This document shows, in pieces, positions 32,891-33,922 of a DNA stretch of 33,922 nt. A program made the position numbers and the translations under genes. This DNA comes from JAWPNA01 sp045402695 (lineage in GTDB: Bacteria; Acidobacteriota; Polarisedimenticolia; JACPZX01; DASXTC01). The notes under the pieces are model-generated. The model worked only from the letters and a program-made list of their open reading frames with translations. It had not been told where the DNA came from and did not search any database. How positions within the stretch are numbered: position 1 is the first letter of the stretch; the number at the start of each line of letters is the position of its first letter. Location of the stretch: positions 1-33,922 of the forward strand of contig JAWPNA010000219.1 in assembly GCA_045402695.1 (NCBI GenBank), read 5' to 3'.

Positions 32891-32950
32891 GCCCAACGCT
32901 CCGGTCCAGCGGCGGGCCGCGCAGCGGACCGGCCGCTGCAACCGGTAGAC
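32891..32950 (-). other. attC-like integron recombination site, 60 bp
   Basis: Read on the minus strand: R'' GTCTACC (one mismatch to RYYYAAC), L'' CGGTTGCAGCGG, a GC-rich central stem, L' CCGCTGGACCG and a perfect R' GTTGGGC (GTTRRRY). L'' is one base longer than L', giving the extrahelical base typical of attC. The length of 60 bp is classic. The preceding gene's stop is 8 bp before R'', and the next gene starts 25 bp after R'. Confidence 0.75.
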
Positions 32951-32957
32951 GGCGGCC

Positions 32958-33614
32958 TCATGGTGTTCCGATCCCGGACCTCTTGGCACAGAGGCTCAGC
33001 GTATCGAACGTCTTGACTGCCCAAATGACCAGTGGGTCAGCGTGGTCGAATAGCACTGCATGGATGTCACCCATGCCCGTGCGTATGGTGATGTCTCGGA
33101 CTATCGGATCGAGCGCGACTTTGTTCAGCGCTGGCACGGTGATGCGGAGCTTGGCCAGCTTTGCGATACGTGACCGAAGCTCAGGGCACTCTTTCTCCGT
33201 TATCTCTGCCTTGCTCATCGACAACTTCGGCAGCAACGCCTCCGGAGTCGCGCTCGGATCCCCGAAGTGCTGCGTGAACAATTGTGTCTTCAAGGGTCTG
33301 CCCTGCGGCTCGATCACCGTTGCGACGAGCGTCCAGGGTGGGAGTCCACCCGGAAGAATCTCGCGAATTTCAAAGTATTGCTCAGGCACATCGTATTGGT
33401 CGTCGCCTGGAACGTAGGAGTTCAAGCTGGGTTGGCTGCGGAACGTTACTACTGCGGTCCGGTCAACCGTGTCGACGGGCATTATGGAATCGATCACACG
33501 GCTGGCGTCATCCAGCCATCGCCAATCTGCATCAGACGGCTCCACATCCGCGGCACACGCGACGCCGAAGGCAACCCCTATGACCACCAGAAGTGCGATG
33601 CAAACTCGCTTCAT
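32958..33614 (-). CDS. Exported protein or lipoprotein of unknown function, cassette-borne
   Basis: The protein has 218 residues; the ATG at 33614 follows GGAAGG. An N-terminal export signal, MKRVCIALLVVIGVAFGVACAAD, ends in GVAC, a possible lipobox. The mature part starts VEPSDADWRWLDDASRVIDSI and includes a beta-rich centre and helices such as PELRSRIAKLAKL. No family was recognised. The gene is flanked on both sides by attC-like sites in the same orientation and so has the layout of an integron gene cassette. Confidence 0.75.
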   Translation of the reverse strand: MKRVCIALLVVIGVAFGVACAADVEPSDADWRWLDDASRVIDSIMPVDTVDRTAVVTFRSQPSLNSYVPGDDQYDVPEQYFEIREILPGGLPPWTLVATVIEPQGRPLKTQLFTQHFGDPSATPEALLPKLSMSKAEITEKECPELRSRIAKLAKLRITVPALNKVALDPIVRDITIRTGMGDIHAVLFDHADPLVIWAVKTFDTLSLCAKRSGIGTP

Positions 33615-33626
33615 GTTGCCTTCCGC

Positions 33627-33716
33627 CGTCAACGCCCCGGCTAAGCTGCGGCGCGCGTGCGCAGCCACCCATCAGCCACGGGCCTCCCGCGCGCCGTCAG
33701 CTTCAGCCGGTTAGGC
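33627..33716 (-). other. attC-like integron recombination site, 90 bp
   Basis: Read on the minus strand: R'' GCCTAAC (perfect RYYYAAC), L'' CTGAAGCTGACGGC, a GC-rich centre, L' GCCGCAGCTTAG, and R' GTTGACG (first five of seven positions fit GTTRRRY). L'' carries an extra G and an extra A compared with L', the extrahelical bases expected in a folded attC strand. The R' side lies 13 bp before the ATG of the next gene. Slightly weaker than the 60-bp site because of R'. Confidence 0.65.
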
Positions 33717-33857
33717 AGCGGCTGTCGAATAGTCTCACTCAATGACCGAGCCAAGGTGCTGAATCAGACTCGAACCCTCCTCTAGACCCAAAACAAGCGA
33801 AGAATGAACCGTCGAGGGCACGTTCCGCGACCGGCGCGGCGCAGGCGTAGCTCCGCT

Positions 33858-33883
33858 GGCCCGGCTCCTCGGGCCGGGATTTT
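33858..33883 (+). terminator. Hairpin followed by T-run
   Basis: GGCCCG (33858-33863) and CGGGCC (33870-33875) with a 6-base loop, followed by GGGATTTT. Terminator-like on the plus strand, but no plus-strand gene ends nearby. The rest of 33717-33922 holds no supported gene; a minus-strand open stretch of about 50 codons has no start codon. Confidence 0.3.
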
Positions 33884-33922
33884 GTCTTCGGGCTGTCTTT
33901 GAGTCACGGTCCGCCTCGCTTT

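Noticed and set aside
33627..33716. attC-like site read on the plus strand (GTTAGGC as R')
   Set aside because: The extra bases then fall on the wrong L box, and the adjacent gene would be reversed; the minus-strand reading fits both.
33765..33785. GGTTCGAG-like sequence suggesting a tRNA T-arm on the minus strand
   Set aside because: The flanking bases do not form the T-stem, and no acceptor or anticodon stem can be drawn.
33717..33922. Minus-strand open stretch of about 50 codons before the 90-bp attC-like site
   Set aside because: It is bounded upstream by an in-frame TGA and contains no start codon, so no cassette gene can be claimed.

Overview
The window is high-GC bacterial DNA with densely packed, often overlapping genes. 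The gene content suggests Acidobacteriota or a neighbouring lineage: a CRTAC1-type protein (FG-GAP repeats plus ASPIC/UnbV), a secreted protein with Cys-rich tandem repeats and a MopE-type metal-binding motif, and an HpnN-like RND exporter. No rRNA or other taxonomic marker is present, so this is inference only. No tRNA, rRNA, CRISPR array or complete insertion sequence was seen.

Region 1 (1-12.2 kb) is the most interesting part. It looks like a synthase-dependent exopolysaccharide locus of unfamiliar composition. It holds the 3' end of a UDP-GlcNAc 2-epimerase gene and a GAF protein with a degenerate GGDEF domain that keeps the c-di-GMP inhibitory site (a PelD-like logic). A short sigma-54 activator points leftwards. 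A divergent, tightly coupled operon follows: TPR/TIM-barrel glycoside-hydrolase-like protein, TPR/outer-membrane beta-barrel, lone receiver, membrane-anchored HEAT-repeat protein and processive GT2 synthase. Next come a transglutaminase-fold protein with Ser in place of the catalytic Cys, and a cyclase-family hydrolase. I infer that the GT2 enzyme makes the polymer, the TPR/barrel protein exports it, the TIM-barrel protein trims or binds it, and the HEAT, receiver and c-di-GMP proteins control assembly.

Region 2 (12.2-24.3 kb) is mostly envelope and housekeeping. It carries the Cys-rich secreted protein behind a near-consensus promoter, uppP with an RND/MMPL exporter, three exported proteins, and a leftward gltA group. 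Downstream of gltA lie two small genes and the remains of a sulfatase-superfamily gene.

Region 3 (24.5-30.9 kb) has a polytopic membrane protein and a leftward operon: aldehyde dehydrogenase, aspA, a glycine-zipper lipoprotein and an MFS/UMF1 transporter. A 166-bp MITE-like element with 27-bp terminal inverted repeats sits between the first two genes. Its CTAG ends supply the stop codon of one gene and part of the Shine-Dalgarno sequence of the next.

Region 4 (30.97-33.9 kb) is accessory DNA. It has a nucleotidyltransferase gene with a small overlapping partner (toxin-antitoxin-like), a SEC-C protein, and a frameshifted N-terminal remnant of a PD-(D/E)xK defence nuclease. The remnant abuts, tail to tail, a truncated membrane-protein gene. 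On the minus strand two attC-like sites (60 and 90 bp) precede two genes in the layout of an integron cassette array; no integrase is in the window.
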